NCBI GenBank assembly: GCA_014805015.1
Contig: JAAUYQ010000035.1
Coordinates: 2,098-49,873, forward strand
Source of the DNA: Clostridia bacterium
GTDB taxonomy: Bacteria > Bacillota > Clostridia > Christensenellales > Christensenellaceae
Length of the DNA stretch: 47,776 nt
Direction of reading: 5' to 3'
Below the pieces are notes generated by a model that saw only the letters and a program-made list of their open reading frames with translations, was not told where the DNA came from and searched no databases. Below, one piece after another: positions 24,147 through 33,325 of the stretch. Both the position numbers and the translations under genes were made by a program. Position 1 is the first letter of the stretch, and each line of letters opens with the position of its first letter.

Positions 24147-24899
24147 ATGGACGGAAACAGACTGCTTGAAAACAAAACGGCTGTAGTGACCGGCGGCACG
24201 CGCGGCATCGGCCTCTCGATCGTCAAGAGATTTCTTGAGCACGGTGCCTGCGTGGCGCTGCTCGGTTCACGCGAGGAAACGGTCACCAAGGCGCTTACAG
24301 AGCTGAGCGAATACAGCGGCCGCACGGCCGGCTTCTGGCCGGATCTGTGCAGTCCCGAGGAAATGAGTGCGACGTTTGATGAGGTAAAGAGCCGGTTCGG
24401 ATCCCTCGACATCCTGGCAAACAATGCGGGCATCGCCTCCTCGACGCCGTTCACAGACTTCACGATGGACGAATTCGAGCGCATCATGCGTCTCAATGTG
24501 GAAGCCCCGTTCGTCTGCTCCCAGGCCGCGGCACGCATCATGAAAGAGCAGGGCGGCGGCGTGATCATCTCTACGAGTTCCATGGTCTCCAAGTACGGTC
24601 AGCCCGCCGGCGCTGCCTACCCCATGAGCAAGTACGCGGTCAACGGCATGACCATCTCGCTTGCCCGTGAGCTCGGACGCGACAACATCCGCGTCAACGC
24701 GGTTGCTCCCGGCGTCACCCGCACCGACATGCTTGCTTCTGTGCCGCAGGCCTCCCTTGACCGTATCAGCGCCGGCATCCCGCTCGGCCGCGTCGGGGAA
24801 CCCGAAGACGTTGCCAACGCCTTTGTCTACCTGGCGAGCGATCTCGCGGCCTTTGTGACGGGCACCATCGTGAACGTCGACGGCGGCTCCCTGGTCTGA
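24147..24899 (+). CDS. Short-chain dehydrogenase/reductase (SDR)
   Basis: A 250-residue classical SDR, typical family length. The Rossmann motif is TGGTRGIG near residue 14, followed by NNAGI and the catalytic Ser (STSSMVSKYG) with YPMSK as YxxxK. The C-terminal VNVDGGSLV is typical of the FabG group. The cofactor and substrate are not readable; a FabG-like role cannot be claimed because no fatty-acid genes are near. Start ATG 24147 is the third of three in-frame ATGs (24141, 24144, 24147) and has the best spacing from the SD GGAAAGGA. It is flanked by its own promoter and terminator. Confidence 0.92.
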   Translation: MDGNRLLENKTAVVTGGTRGIGLSIVKRFLEHGACVALLGSREETVTKALTELSEYSGRTAGFWPDLCSPEEMSATFDEVKSRFGSLDILANNAGIASSTPFTDFTMDEFERIMRLNVEAPFVCSQAAARIMKEQGGGVIISTSSMVSKYGQPAGAAYPMSKYAVNGMTISLARELGRDNIRVNAVAPGVTRTDMLASVPQASLDRISAGIPLGRVGEPEDVANAFVYLASDLAAFVTGTIVNVDGGSLV

Positions 24900-24918
24900 T
24901 CCCGTTTTTTTCTCAGTC

Positions 24919-24950
24919 GGCAGTCCTGTTTTCGGCAGGGCTGCCTTTTT
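24919..24950 (+). terminator. Rho-independent terminator after the SDR gene
   Basis: GGCAGTCCTG (24919-24928) pairs with CAGGGCTGCC (24936-24945), including one G-U pair, with a seven-base loop and five T residues after it. Confidence 0.9.
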
Positions 24951-25309
24951 GTTTCCAGGCTGCCTCGCGAAACCCGGCCTGGCAGAAAACAGGGGGCCGC
25001 CTGCGCCCGCCGGAAGCGGCAGCCGGCCATTCATCCGCTGCAGTACCGCCGCCCATACGCAATCGCAGTTATGCTCAGCGCCGCCGGCCGGTCGCCGCAG
25101 GCGCCTTCTGACAGGCAGCGGTCTTTTCACACAGCAGGGACAGGCGCGAATGCGCAGAGGCAGCACAGCACACGGGCCCGCTCTCCGCGGGCAGAAGCCG
25201 CGCAGATGCGGATACCGCGGCGCGCCGGCGGCTGCCTGCGAACAGGACGTGCGCAAGCGCGCATGCAGAGCGTGGAATAAGGGCAACTCATACGTTTATG
25301 CAGGAATAT
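24951..25309. other. Intergenic region without a recognisable gene
   Basis: About 360 very GC-rich bases between the SDR terminator and the promoter of the XRE regulator. No frame on either strand resembles a known protein and no RNA gene is recognised. Short palindromes such as GCGCGCC are frequent. Confidence 0.4.
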
Positions 25310-25339
25310 TTGACGTACGGGGACAAATGCGCGTAAGAT
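25310..25339 (+). promoter_or_regulatory. Promoter of the XRE/LexA-like regulator gene
   Basis: TTGACG (25310-25315), an 18-base spacer and TAAGAT (25334-25339). A second AT-rich stretch (GATAATCTATAAC) follows just downstream. The leader is about 33 nt with SD AAGGAGAA before the ATG. Confidence 0.6.
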
Positions 25340-25378
25340 TCGAACAGATAATCTATAACAGCTACAAGGAGAACGCCC

Positions 25379-25987
25379 ATGGGAATCGGAAGTGTGCTGA
25401 CCAAGCTGCTCAAAGAGCGCGGCACAAATGTGCATGAGATCGCCTCCAAGGCAGGCATCAAGCCATCCACTCTCTACAGCATCATTCAGCGCGACAGCAT
25501 GTCTGCCAATGTACGCGATATGTGGCGGATTGCGCACATGCTCGACATCACCCTCGACTATTTCTACGAACTGATTCAGGTCGAAAACGGGGATAACGCT
25601 CCTGGACTGTTCGATGATGAGTTTGCGCAGTCCCTTCGGCAGAAGGCGACCAACGTGCCGCAGCCGGAAGAATTTGCGGAAACCTGCATCAGTGTGCAGC
25701 AGAATGATCTCGATTTTCTGCGCGATGAATGTGACTACCTCGAAGTGGCCGACGACAGCATGATGCCGGAGTACGAACTCGGTGACATCATCATGGTCAT
25801 GCCGGGCAAACTGCCGAATCTCGGTGAAGACGGAATCTTTGTCCGGGACGGCCGCGCACTGCTGCGGCGCCGCGTGGCTGGCGCCCTGCTGGCTCTGGAT
25901 CCGCAGATTGAGCCGATCCCATATCCGACCAAGCATCCGTTCGAGAGCGTCGGCACAGTCGTGGGCCGGGTCCGCCTGCGCGACTGA
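25379..25987 (+). CDS. XRE-family regulator with LexA/S24-like C-terminal domain
   Basis: A 202-residue protein. Residues 5-62 form an XRE helix-turn-helix (KLLKERGTNVHEIASKAGIKPSTLYSII). The C-terminal half resembles the S24/LexA peptidase fold: ADDSMMPEYELGDIIMV puts the nucleophile Ser at 127. The expected catalytic Lys, about 37 residues later, is Arg (LLRRRV, 163-165), and no Ala-Gly cleavage site is seen in the linker. It is thus probably a repressor that senses something but does not cleave itself. The targets are unknown. The start has a strong SD (AAGGAGAA). Its own promoter precedes it and a small zinc-ribbon gene follows. Confidence 0.85.
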   Translation: MGIGSVLTKLLKERGTNVHEIASKAGIKPSTLYSIIQRDSMSANVRDMWRIAHMLDITLDYFYELIQVENGDNAPGLFDDEFAQSLRQKATNVPQPEEFAETCISVQQNDLDFLRDECDYLEVADDSMMPEYELGDIIMVMPGKLPNLGEDGIFVRDGRALLRRRVAGALLALDPQIEPIPYPTKHPFESVGTVVGRVRLRD

Positions 25988-26061
25988 AAAGAAAGCCTGA
26001 CAGGGATTCACAATCCGTGAAGGAGATCGAGAAGAATGGAGGACGGCAAATCCCTGCCCCG

Positions 26062-26081
26062 CCGGATCCCGCGGGATCCGG
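26062..26081. promoter_or_regulatory. Perfect 20-base palindrome before the zinc-ribbon gene
   Basis: CCGGATCCCGCGGGATCCGG reads the same on both strands. It is not followed by a T run, so it is not a standard terminator. It lies within a 39-codon ATG frame (26036-26155) that has its own SD (AAGGAG, 26020-26025), and could be an operator or an RNA hairpin controlling the next start. Confidence 0.5.
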
Positions 26082-26108
26082 GGGTGAACTCCTTGCCTGC
26101 CCGGCCGC

Positions 26109-26318
26109 TTGAAAGTATGTCCCCTGTGCCAGACCAGGTTCGAGGACAGCGCTGAGTTCTGTCCCCGCTGCAAAGCGCAGCTCTACACCGAAGAAGAGGT
26201 GGAGAAAGCAGAAAACGGGCCGATCCCGAAGTCTTTCTGGCATGCTCTTGTGTGGATCTGCGGCTTTATCGGCGCCTTTTATCTTTTCTACATGTTCCTG
26301 TACGGCGGGTTCAGCTGA
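26109..26318 (+). CDS. Small zinc-ribbon membrane protein
   Basis: A 69-residue protein: an N-terminal zinc ribbon made of CPLC and CPRC (residues 4-7 and 18-21), a short acidic linker, and one C-terminal membrane segment (about 43-65, ending FLYGGFS). Such single-span zinc-ribbon proteins are common and unassigned. The TTG at 26109 is the only normal start after the in-frame stop at 26085 but lacks an SD, so the true start is uncertain. A frame beginning at ATG 26036, with a good SD, is in another register. Its 3' end overlaps the convergent addA stop by eight bases. Confidence 0.65.
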   Translation: MKVCPLCQTRFEDSAEFCPRCKAQLYTEEEVEKAENGPIPKSFWHALVWICGFIGAFYLFYMFLYGGFS

Positions 26319-29300
26319 TTTCGCCGGACGGAACGCTCACACTTTCACCCTGTTCGTATAGGTACAGATACCGCTCCTTGACCGGTCTGCCCGTGATTTC
26401 GCGAAGCGCCCGGCTGTAGTGGTCAAGCTGTTCGCGGTATCTGTCCACGATCAGATTCACATCCCGGCTGCGGTCTGTCTTGTAGTCCACGAGAACCCAG
26501 CCGTCGTCTTCGAGAAACGCCAGATCAATCATACCGCGCAGACGCACCTTGCCGGCATCCGGCGGTGCCTGCGGATCAATGGCAGACGCATCCACAAGCA
26601 GGCGGAAGCGCTGCTCCGTGAGAACCTTGGGGGACGCACAGATCCGCCGGTACAGGTCGCCCGCCAGAAATGCGCGCAGTCCGTCCAGGCCCTCCAGGAG
26701 CGATTCCTGCTCCGCCGGCGAAATGAGCCTGCGCTCGGCCATTGCCGCTACCGTCGCCTCGGCGTCCAGATGCCGCGTCAGGGCGTAGCGGATTGCCCTG
26801 TGCACCAGCGTGCCGCGCCGGGCCCCGGCAATTTCATCCGCTTCCAGCGTCTTCTGTGGTTTCACCTGCCGGCGCTGCCAGTCCCCCCTGGCCCCTTTGG
26901 CCTCAAAGTCCTTCTCCGAGAGTTTGGAAACGCCCTGCTGGGCTGCAATCCTAACCCGCGGCTCCAGTGCGTCCAGTTTCGGCACATGGCCCTGGTGCGC
27001 AGCGAGCGCCTCTGTCAGTGCCTCCCAGCTGAACTGCACCGCCGGCTCTGCCGGAGGGGCCGCCTCCGCGGCGTCTTCCGGCAGCAGGCCCATCTGCTCC
27101 GCCGGCTCAAGCGCCAGTCTGGCACCCATAATCCACTCCAGGTACGAGACAGCGGAATCCGGATTCCCGCTCACCTCTTCCCAGACACGCTGGGCTTTCT
27201 CCCGGTTTCTGACAACTCCGCACAGATACAGGGAGTCCCGTGCCCGGGTCATGGCCACATACAGGAGGCGCAGTTCCTCTGACCGCTGCTGCTGCCGCAG
27301 GTATTCTTTCACCATCTGCGTCTCCAGCGTGTCACGGCGCTCGAGCGCTGCCGGATCTATGTACATGGCAGTGAGTCCGTAGCGGTCGCTGCGCAGAATA
27401 CGTCCCGTGTATCCCTGGCTGCTGAATCTCTGATCCAGTCCGCCGAGGAACACGACCGGGAATTCCAGACCCTTGGACCCGTGAATTGTCATGAGACGCA
27501 CAACCCCGGGGATGTGTACCGCCTTGTCGCTGACAGAGAAGAGCTTATTGCGGCTCCTGAGCTCATCCACGGCGTTCAGGACCCGCATGAGGCTGTTGCC
27601 GTGCAGCTGTTTGAGCTCGCGGATCACATCGAGCAGCTGTTCATACATGTGCCGCCGCGCAGCCCCGTTGGGACGCGTCAGCAGGTATGAAGGCAGATGC
27701 ATGCGGTCTGCCGTGGCTTCCGCAAACCGGTCGAGACTCATGTCGGTTCCAGCCGCACGCAGCGCCTGCAGCGTCTCATCAAAACGGCGCACTTTGGCAG
27801 CTGTCCGCTCATGCAGCTCTCTGTCTTCCGGAGCAACCGGCGCCGTGCCGGCCTGGGATCTGAACTGCTCAAGGTGCATGAAGAAAGGCGGCTCCGGCGG
27901 CCGGATGCCCTGGCGGCGGGCAATCTGGGCAGGGGAATCGGCAGCTTCCTCGAGCTCACCCTCCACTTCCCAGTCTGCAATCCAGGACATCTCCTGCTCA
28001 TCAAAGCCGAACATGAACGAGCGCATCACGCTCAGCAGCGGTACGTCCTGGCGGTCGTTGACAATGAGGCGCAGCAGGTTGAGAAAGACGTCAATCTCCA
28101 CGTAGACAGTTGTGAAGCCGCTCTGCGTCGCCGCCGGAATGCCGCGGCCCTCGAGCTCCCGCGCCAGCGCCCAGAAGCGGCTGCTGCGCGAGCGGAACAG
28201 GGCTGCCATGTCGCCGTAGTCCCGGCCCTCCGCGTGCAGCCGCTCAATCTGATCTGCGATGAGACGCGCCTCCATCTCCGCGCTTGGGCTGTGGATCTCC
28301 TCTTCGCCCGGCCTTTCTTCCGCTTCATCTGCCACTTCCGGCTCTGTTTCGTCCGCAGCCTGCATATCCGCAAGCAGAAGGCGCGTTTCGCCGTCCGCGT
28401 CTTTGCGGCCGCACACCAGCTGCTCTCCGGCCGTGTAGTCCACGCCCCCGAGACCGTCGTCCATCAGGTGCTGCATGATGGCATTGACGGCGCGCACCAC
28501 GGCATCACTGCTGCGGAAGTTGTCGTTCATGCGGATCAGCCGGGCCCGTTCTTCGCCCCCCGCCTCGAGCTGCGCATACCGTCTGCTCTTGCCGTCAAAG
28601 ATAGTGGGGTCGGCAAAGCGGAAGCCGTAAATACTCTGCTTCATGTCGCCGACCAGAAACTGGCTGTTCAGCGGCTGCCCGTCCGCGTCCAGGTGAATGG
28701 CAGCCAGAATGGCCTCCTGCACCGGGTTGGTGTCCTGGTATTCATCCACGAAAATGTGGCTGTAGCGCTCGGCGTATTCGCGGCCCCGGTCTTTCAGCAC
28801 CCGCAGGGCACGGTGCTCCAGGTCGGCAAAGTCGAGCCGGTTGGCCGCCGCCTTGCGGCCGGCATATTTCTCCTCAAACAGCTTCACAACCCGGGTCAGT
28901 GCGCACACGTCCGCCTGCGTATGCATCAGATCCTGCAGATCCGCCTCATCGTCAGCTGCCTCCAGCAATTTGCGCGCCTCTTTGCCGAGCTCGCGGATTT
29001 TCTCGCGCAGCGGCACTGTCTCCATGAGATCCGTTTTTTCTCCCCGTCCCTTGAAACCAACCAGCGTCCCCGTGGGCAGGGCTGCGGGCTCACCGGCCTC
29101 CAGCAGGGACAGACAGGTCTCAAACTGCGACAGAAACTGCCGGTCCGATGGGACCGTTTTGGCTGCCGCAAAATCGCCGGTGTCTTCCATGGCCAGCATC
29201 TCCGCCGTCAGATCCCGCATCTTACGGACCATGCCGATCAGTTTCTGATGCTGCCAGCGCCGCAGGAGCGCCAGGCGCTCCCCGCAGGCCGCCGAATCAG

Positions 29301-29961
29301 GGCTGCCGTCTTCGGCGCCCGCAATCAGCGAGCGCTTCAGCCAGCCTTCCGGGTCGGCATTGCCCATCATCTGCGCGTGCACGGCCATCACCAGGGCGAG
29401 CAGGTCCGCATCATCGCCGGCAGAGCCGTAATGGGCAAGCAGCCGGCGCGCATCCTCATCGCGGGCCTCATAGAGTTCATCAAAGACTTCGCGCACACAG
29501 GTGCTGCGCAGATAGCTGCCCTGGGCCTCGTTGAGCACAGCAAACCCGGCCGCCACGCCGGCTGCCTCGTAGTTTTCGGCGATCACCTTGCGGCAGAAAC
29601 CGTGGAACGTCGTGATATCCGCCCCGGCAGCCGCCTCTGACTGCGCCCGCAGATGCTCCGCAGCAGCCTCATCGGTTTCGCTGCGGGCTGCTTCGTTGAG
29701 TGCGGCCACAATCCGGCTGCGCATCTCCGACGCAGCCGCCCGCGTAAAGGTGACAAGCAGCATCCGGCGGATGTCCTGGGCGCGCCCGAGATCTGTCGTC
29801 CTGCGGCCTGAGCGGGCGAACTCCTCCATGTCTGCTCCGCGCGAGAGCAGCTCAACCCGCTCGGTGACCACGCGCGTCTTGCCGCTGCCGGCCGCCGCCG
29901 ACACCAGAACCTCAGGATTGGCTGCTGTTATCGCCGCTGTCTGACCGCTTGTATAGTTCAC
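26311..29961 (-). CDS. addA: ATP-dependent helicase/nuclease subunit A (AddA)
   Basis: A full-length 1216-residue AddA, the motor and one nuclease of the AddAB complex that resects double-strand breaks. The UvrD-like helicase motifs are present: Walker A AAAGSGKT near residue 22-29, DEYQDTN motif II, and MTIHGSKGLEFPVVF plus LLYVAMTRARDSLYL in the second half. The C-terminal RecB-like nuclease has DLAFLEDDGWVLVDYKTDRS, containing the catalytic Asp and D-Y-K. The start ATG overlaps the addB stop by four bases. The complex is the Bacillota counterpart of RecBCD and would read a Chi-like sequence. Confidence 0.97.
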   Translation of the reverse strand: MNYTSGQTAAITAANPEVLVSAAAGSGKTRVVTERVELLSRGADMEEFARSGRRTTDLGRAQDIRRMLLVTFTRAAASEMRSRIVAALNEAARSETDEAAAEHLRAQSEAAAGADITTFHGFCRKVIAENYEAAGVAAGFAVLNEAQGSYLRSTCVREVFDELYEARDEDARRLLAHYGSAGDDADLLALVMAVHAQMMGNADPEGWLKRSLIAGAEDGSPDSAACGERLALLRRWQHQKLIGMVRKMRDLTAEMLAMEDTGDFAAAKTVPSDRQFLSQFETCLSLLEAGEPAALPTGTLVGFKGRGEKTDLMETVPLREKIRELGKEARKLLEAADDEADLQDLMHTQADVCALTRVVKLFEEKYAGRKAAANRLDFADLEHRALRVLKDRGREYAERYSHIFVDEYQDTNPVQEAILAAIHLDADGQPLNSQFLVGDMKQSIYGFRFADPTIFDGKSRRYAQLEAGGEERARLIRMNDNFRSSDAVVRAVNAIMQHLMDDGLGGVDYTAGEQLVCGRKDADGETRLLLADMQAADETEPEVADEAEERPGEEEIHSPSAEMEARLIADQIERLHAEGRDYGDMAALFRSRSSRFWALARELEGRGIPAATQSGFTTVYVEIDVFLNLLRLIVNDRQDVPLLSVMRSFMFGFDEQEMSWIADWEVEGELEEAADSPAQIARRQGIRPPEPPFFMHLEQFRSQAGTAPVAPEDRELHERTAAKVRRFDETLQALRAAGTDMSLDRFAEATADRMHLPSYLLTRPNGAARRHMYEQLLDVIRELKQLHGNSLMRVLNAVDELRSRNKLFSVSDKAVHIPGVVRLMTIHGSKGLEFPVVFLGGLDQRFSSQGYTGRILRSDRYGLTAMYIDPAALERRDTLETQMVKEYLRQQQRSEELRLLYVAMTRARDSLYLCGVVRNREKAQRVWEEVSGNPDSAVSYLEWIMGARLALEPAEQMGLLPEDAAEAAPPAEPAVQFSWEALTEALAAHQGHVPKLDALEPRVRIAAQQGVSKLSEKDFEAKGARGDWQRRQVKPQKTLEADEIAGARRGTLVHRAIRYALTRHLDAEATVAAMAERRLISPAEQESLLEGLDGLRAFLAGDLYRRICASPKVLTEQRFRLLVDASAIDPQAPPDAGKVRLRGMIDLAFLEDDGWVLVDYKTDRSRDVNLIVDRYREQLDHYSRALREITGRPVKERYLYLYEQGESVSVPSGEIS

Positions 29962-32900
29962 GACTGTTTTTCCTTCCCGTACTTTCCCATGATCTGGGCC
30001 CGCAGTTCCTCGTCGCTGCCGTCAAGGCGGCGCACTGCGCGCGGCGTCTCGCTTGGTTCGTAGCGGCAGATACTCTGAAACTCACAGCTCGCGCAGGCCA
30101 GTGTTCCTGTTTTTCCATGGCGGGCCGGCGAAATGGCGTTGTTTCCAGCCGCGCAGCCCTCCATCGCACCAAGCAGGATATCCCGGCCGCAGTCAAGCAG
30201 CGTCTCCATATCGCCGGCCCCGGTGCCGTCCGCTGCCGGCGCGAAGTTCTTGACCGCGCTCTTGTAGTATTCCCCTTCGCCCTTTATCCGGTGGCTGAAC
30301 CCAAGCAGCGCCGGTCCGCTGCGGCCGTATAGCTCCCCCGCCTCCTCCGGCCGGACTGCCACAAGTCCGGACAGCCGGTACGCGAGGCGGATGTCCTCGG
30401 GACGCTTGCCGGATTTCGGCAGCAGATTCAGGAAACCGCCGCCTGCAATGCGGTCCGACTCATACAGCTGCACGCCGCCAAAACAGGATCCGTTCGCAAT
30501 CAGGTCTTCAAGCGCCAGCAGGTAGGTAATGAGCTGCACATCCGTCCCCAGCAGCAGATCCCGCAGACTGAAGCCCATGTCCCGCATCTTATAGTCCACC
30601 AGCGACAGATACCGTCCGTCCTCGAGCGTCGCCGCATCCAGCCGGTCAATGATGCCGTCCAGGCGGAACCGGTCCGTGAATGGCAGGCGGAACCGCACTT
30701 CTGTGGTCAGGGGACTCAGAAGTCCCTCCTGCTGCTGGGCACGCATTGCGAGTGCCGCCTCAATAAGCCGCGGCTCCACAGCATCCAGCCGCGCCCAGTT
30801 GCGCGGATGCGGCTCCTCGCCGATCTGCCGCAGCCGCTCACGCTCCATGGACTCTCTGAGTGCGCCCAGGAACTCCTCCTGCGGCATCTGCGCCCAGCTT
30901 CCAGGCGCCGTGCGCGCCAGGCCGTCCAGGGATCCATGCATAAAAAGCCCGCTCGCCCGCCGGTCCACGACGACATCCGGCGGCGTCCAGACACGCAGCT
31001 GATGCTGCACATAATGTTTGTAGGGGCAGGAGCCGTACGTGCCGAGACGCGTGGCGGAAAAAGTCCGCGGCGGCCGGCGCGGCGGCGAGACAACCGCCTG
31101 GTTGGGGCGCGTAAGGCTGTCCTCGAGCTGACTGGTGCGGAGTGCAAATTCAGGATCAAAGAGAACGGCTGCCGCAAGATCTGTATCAATGTGCGCGTGG
31201 CCGCCGTCTCCGGCAATACGGATTTCGGAGACTATTTCCTCGTAGGCGTTCTGCTTGAGGCGCAGCGCGCGCTGGCGGACAGTTTCCGGCGGCACCAGGC
31301 CGTCCTCCCCGGCACTGTCACTGAGATACAGCTGCCGCAGGTATTCAATCACCACCGAGGGCTGGGCCTCGCCGCCGTTGTGAAAGCTCCAGTGAATCTG
31401 CCCGTCTGCCTGGAGCATGGCCCGCACCATACGGTATTTCTGCGCCTCGCTGTCTGACTGCGGCTCGAACTGCTTGATGTCGCTCACCAGGCTGTTCCAC
31501 TCGGCCGGCGTCAGCAGGTCGCCGCCCGGATCCGCGAAGCGCGGGAGCACTTCGTCGTTCACGCCCACAAAGAACAGATGCGAGACCGGCTGCACGTACA
31601 TGCGCATCAGGGGACCTGCCTGCACCTCGTCAAGGGCCGCCGGCACCAGTGAAAGCTCCACAGCCTCGAATCCGGCCCGCAGCACCCGGCGCAGCTCGCT
31701 GCCGTCCATATCGCTGCTCAGGAGCTGTCCCGCCTGCCGGATGAGGTCGAGAATCGCCTCCACGCTCTGCAGCATGAACGAAACCTGCTCGTACTCGGTC
31801 TTCATGCCCTGGGCGCGGCTTTCAATCTTCTCCTCGCTGAGCCGCCGGCCGACATATCCTTCGAGCGCCTCGAAGATGTCTGTCGTCCGTCCCTTGGGAC
31901 GCAGTTCCTTCATGATGGGGTCCATGAGGATGCTGCGGGCCCGCTCTGCCTCGAGCACGTTGTCCCGGAAGCCGCGGCCGAGGCTCTTCGGGACGTCGAA
32001 CTTTTTCTCGAGCTCCCGTCCCCAGCTGACCATCATGCGGACGTAGTTGACGAGCTGCCCGAGCTCGCCACTGCTGAGGTCGGTAAATCCGGTCGCCGCG
32101 TGCGCGAGAACGGCCTCCTTGCTGAGCGGACCGCTCATAAGCTCACAGGCTGTCAGCACAAACTCCGCAATGTTGCTGTCTGCAAGCGTCTTGCGCTCGC
32201 CGGTGAAGTACGGAATGTTGGCATCCCCGAAAATGCGGCGGATCAGGGGCTCATAGTCCGGCGTCTCGCCCCAGATAATCGCCATGTCGCCAAACGCGAC
32301 CCCTTCTTCCTCATGAAGCCGTACAATCTCCGCTGCCACCGACCGGACTTCCGCTTCAGCATCCGCATGCGATGTGATTTCCATGGCCTCACCGCGACGC
32401 CGGCGGAAATGCTGGTGCGAAAACAGCTCGCAGGCCACACTTGTTATGTCAGAGGCGGGTCCGGCCGGAACGGTATGCACGCTGAGAGAGCCGGCCGCTG
32501 CCCCCATCAGCCGGTCCCGGGCGAGCTCGCTCATGCGGTAGAGCGCGTGGTCCGGTTCTCCTTCGTCCACGCCCGGCAGCTCAATGATCACGCGCGGCGC
32601 CTTGCGGATCAGTGCTTCCACAAACCGGATCTGCTGCGTGCTCCACTCATCAAAGCCGCGGACAATGACCAGGGCCTCATCCAGAAACCAGGCTTCCTCC
32701 ATATACTCCACAGCCAGCGTCAGGGCGCCGTCACTGTCTACCCGGCCTTCCATCTGCTCGCTGAGATCCGCGTAGATCAGGGCCAGGTCCCTGATTCTGA
32801 GCCGTAGCGGATGCGCCGCTGCATACTGCTCAAGCTCCTCCACGGAGATGCCGGCCTGCTGCAGACGTGTGATCTGCTTGGCAATGGCCGCCGGAAGCTC

Positions 32901-33248
32901 CGGCGCAGCGGCAATCGGCCGGAATGCCGTCAGTTCTTCGCGGCGCCGGTCAAGAATGCCGCGGATCAGCATACTTTTGCCGGCAGTGGTCACAAATTCG
33001 AGCGCCGCCCCGTATACGGAGTCCAGTATGTCCGCTGCGATCTCCTCCATGCTCACCACCTCGAGCCCCATGTTCCCGGGTGCGTCGAGCATGTCCTGGA
33101 TCTGCATCTCCGTGCCGTAGGTGGACTGCCGCGGCGTCACGACCAGCACGGGCGCCGTCGGGTCGTCGGCGATGCCGTCGCGCGCCTTTTCATTCAGATA
33201 CCGGTCCATTTCCCGTCCCGGACGGCCGTATACAAATTCGACGCCCAA
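29958..33248 (-). CDS. addB: ATP-dependent nuclease subunit B (AddB)
   Basis: A 1096-residue AddB with UvrD-like fold remnants and a C-terminal RecB-like nuclease that binds a 4Fe-4S cluster. One cysteine (GSCPYKHY, around residue 742) and three near the C-terminus (CASCEFQSIC) form the cluster. The nuclease core has IDRLDAATLEDGRYLSLVDYK with D and D-Y-K. The N-terminal Walker A that most AddB proteins keep is broken: VYGRPGREMDRY has no GK[ST]. The start is TTG 33248, preceded by SD AAGGGGG at the right distance; an earlier in-frame TTG at 33269 lies in the upstream terminator hairpin. Overlaps addA by four bases. Confidence 0.94.
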   Translation of the reverse strand: MGVEFVYGRPGREMDRYLNEKARDGIADDPTAPVLVVTPRQSTYGTEMQIQDMLDAPGNMGLEVVSMEEIAADILDSVYGAALEFVTTAGKSMLIRGILDRRREELTAFRPIAAAPELPAAIAKQITRLQQAGISVEELEQYAAAHPLRLRIRDLALIYADLSEQMEGRVDSDGALTLAVEYMEEAWFLDEALVIVRGFDEWSTQQIRFVEALIRKAPRVIIELPGVDEGEPDHALYRMSELARDRLMGAAAGSLSVHTVPAGPASDITSVACELFSHQHFRRRRGEAMEITSHADAEAEVRSVAAEIVRLHEEEGVAFGDMAIIWGETPDYEPLIRRIFGDANIPYFTGERKTLADSNIAEFVLTACELMSGPLSKEAVLAHAATGFTDLSSGELGQLVNYVRMMVSWGRELEKKFDVPKSLGRGFRDNVLEAERARSILMDPIMKELRPKGRTTDIFEALEGYVGRRLSEEKIESRAQGMKTEYEQVSFMLQSVEAILDLIRQAGQLLSSDMDGSELRRVLRAGFEAVELSLVPAALDEVQAGPLMRMYVQPVSHLFFVGVNDEVLPRFADPGGDLLTPAEWNSLVSDIKQFEPQSDSEAQKYRMVRAMLQADGQIHWSFHNGGEAQPSVVIEYLRQLYLSDSAGEDGLVPPETVRQRALRLKQNAYEEIVSEIRIAGDGGHAHIDTDLAAAVLFDPEFALRTSQLEDSLTRPNQAVVSPPRRPPRTFSATRLGTYGSCPYKHYVQHQLRVWTPPDVVVDRRASGLFMHGSLDGLARTAPGSWAQMPQEEFLGALRESMERERLRQIGEEPHPRNWARLDAVEPRLIEAALAMRAQQQEGLLSPLTTEVRFRLPFTDRFRLDGIIDRLDAATLEDGRYLSLVDYKMRDMGFSLRDLLLGTDVQLITYLLALEDLIANGSCFGGVQLYESDRIAGGGFLNLLPKSGKRPEDIRLAYRLSGLVAVRPEEAGELYGRSGPALLGFSHRIKGEGEYYKSAVKNFAPAADGTGAGDMETLLDCGRDILLGAMEGCAAGNNAISPARHGKTGTLACASCEFQSICRYEPSETPRAVRRLDGSDEELRAQIMGKYGKEKQS

Positions 33249-33268
33249 AAAGTACCCCCTTATACCCA

Positions 33269-33302
33269 AAAGACCGTGCCAGCAGCGCCGACCACGGTCT
33301 TT
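33269..33302 (-). terminator. Terminator-like hairpin after the 77-residue gene
   Basis: AAAGACCGTG (33269-33278) and CACGGTCTTT (33293-33302) are a perfect 10-base inverted repeat around 14 bases. On the minus strand the right arm ends in a short T run. It lies 24 bases past the small gene's stop and just before the addB SD, so it may partly uncouple the two. Confidence 0.6.
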
Positions 33303-33325
33303 GTGTCATTCGCTATAGATCCGAA

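Noticed and set aside
27697..29640. 647-codon open frame on the plus strand inside addA
   Set aside because: It is the antisense shadow of a GC-rich gene; addA has full family motifs and the shadow has none.
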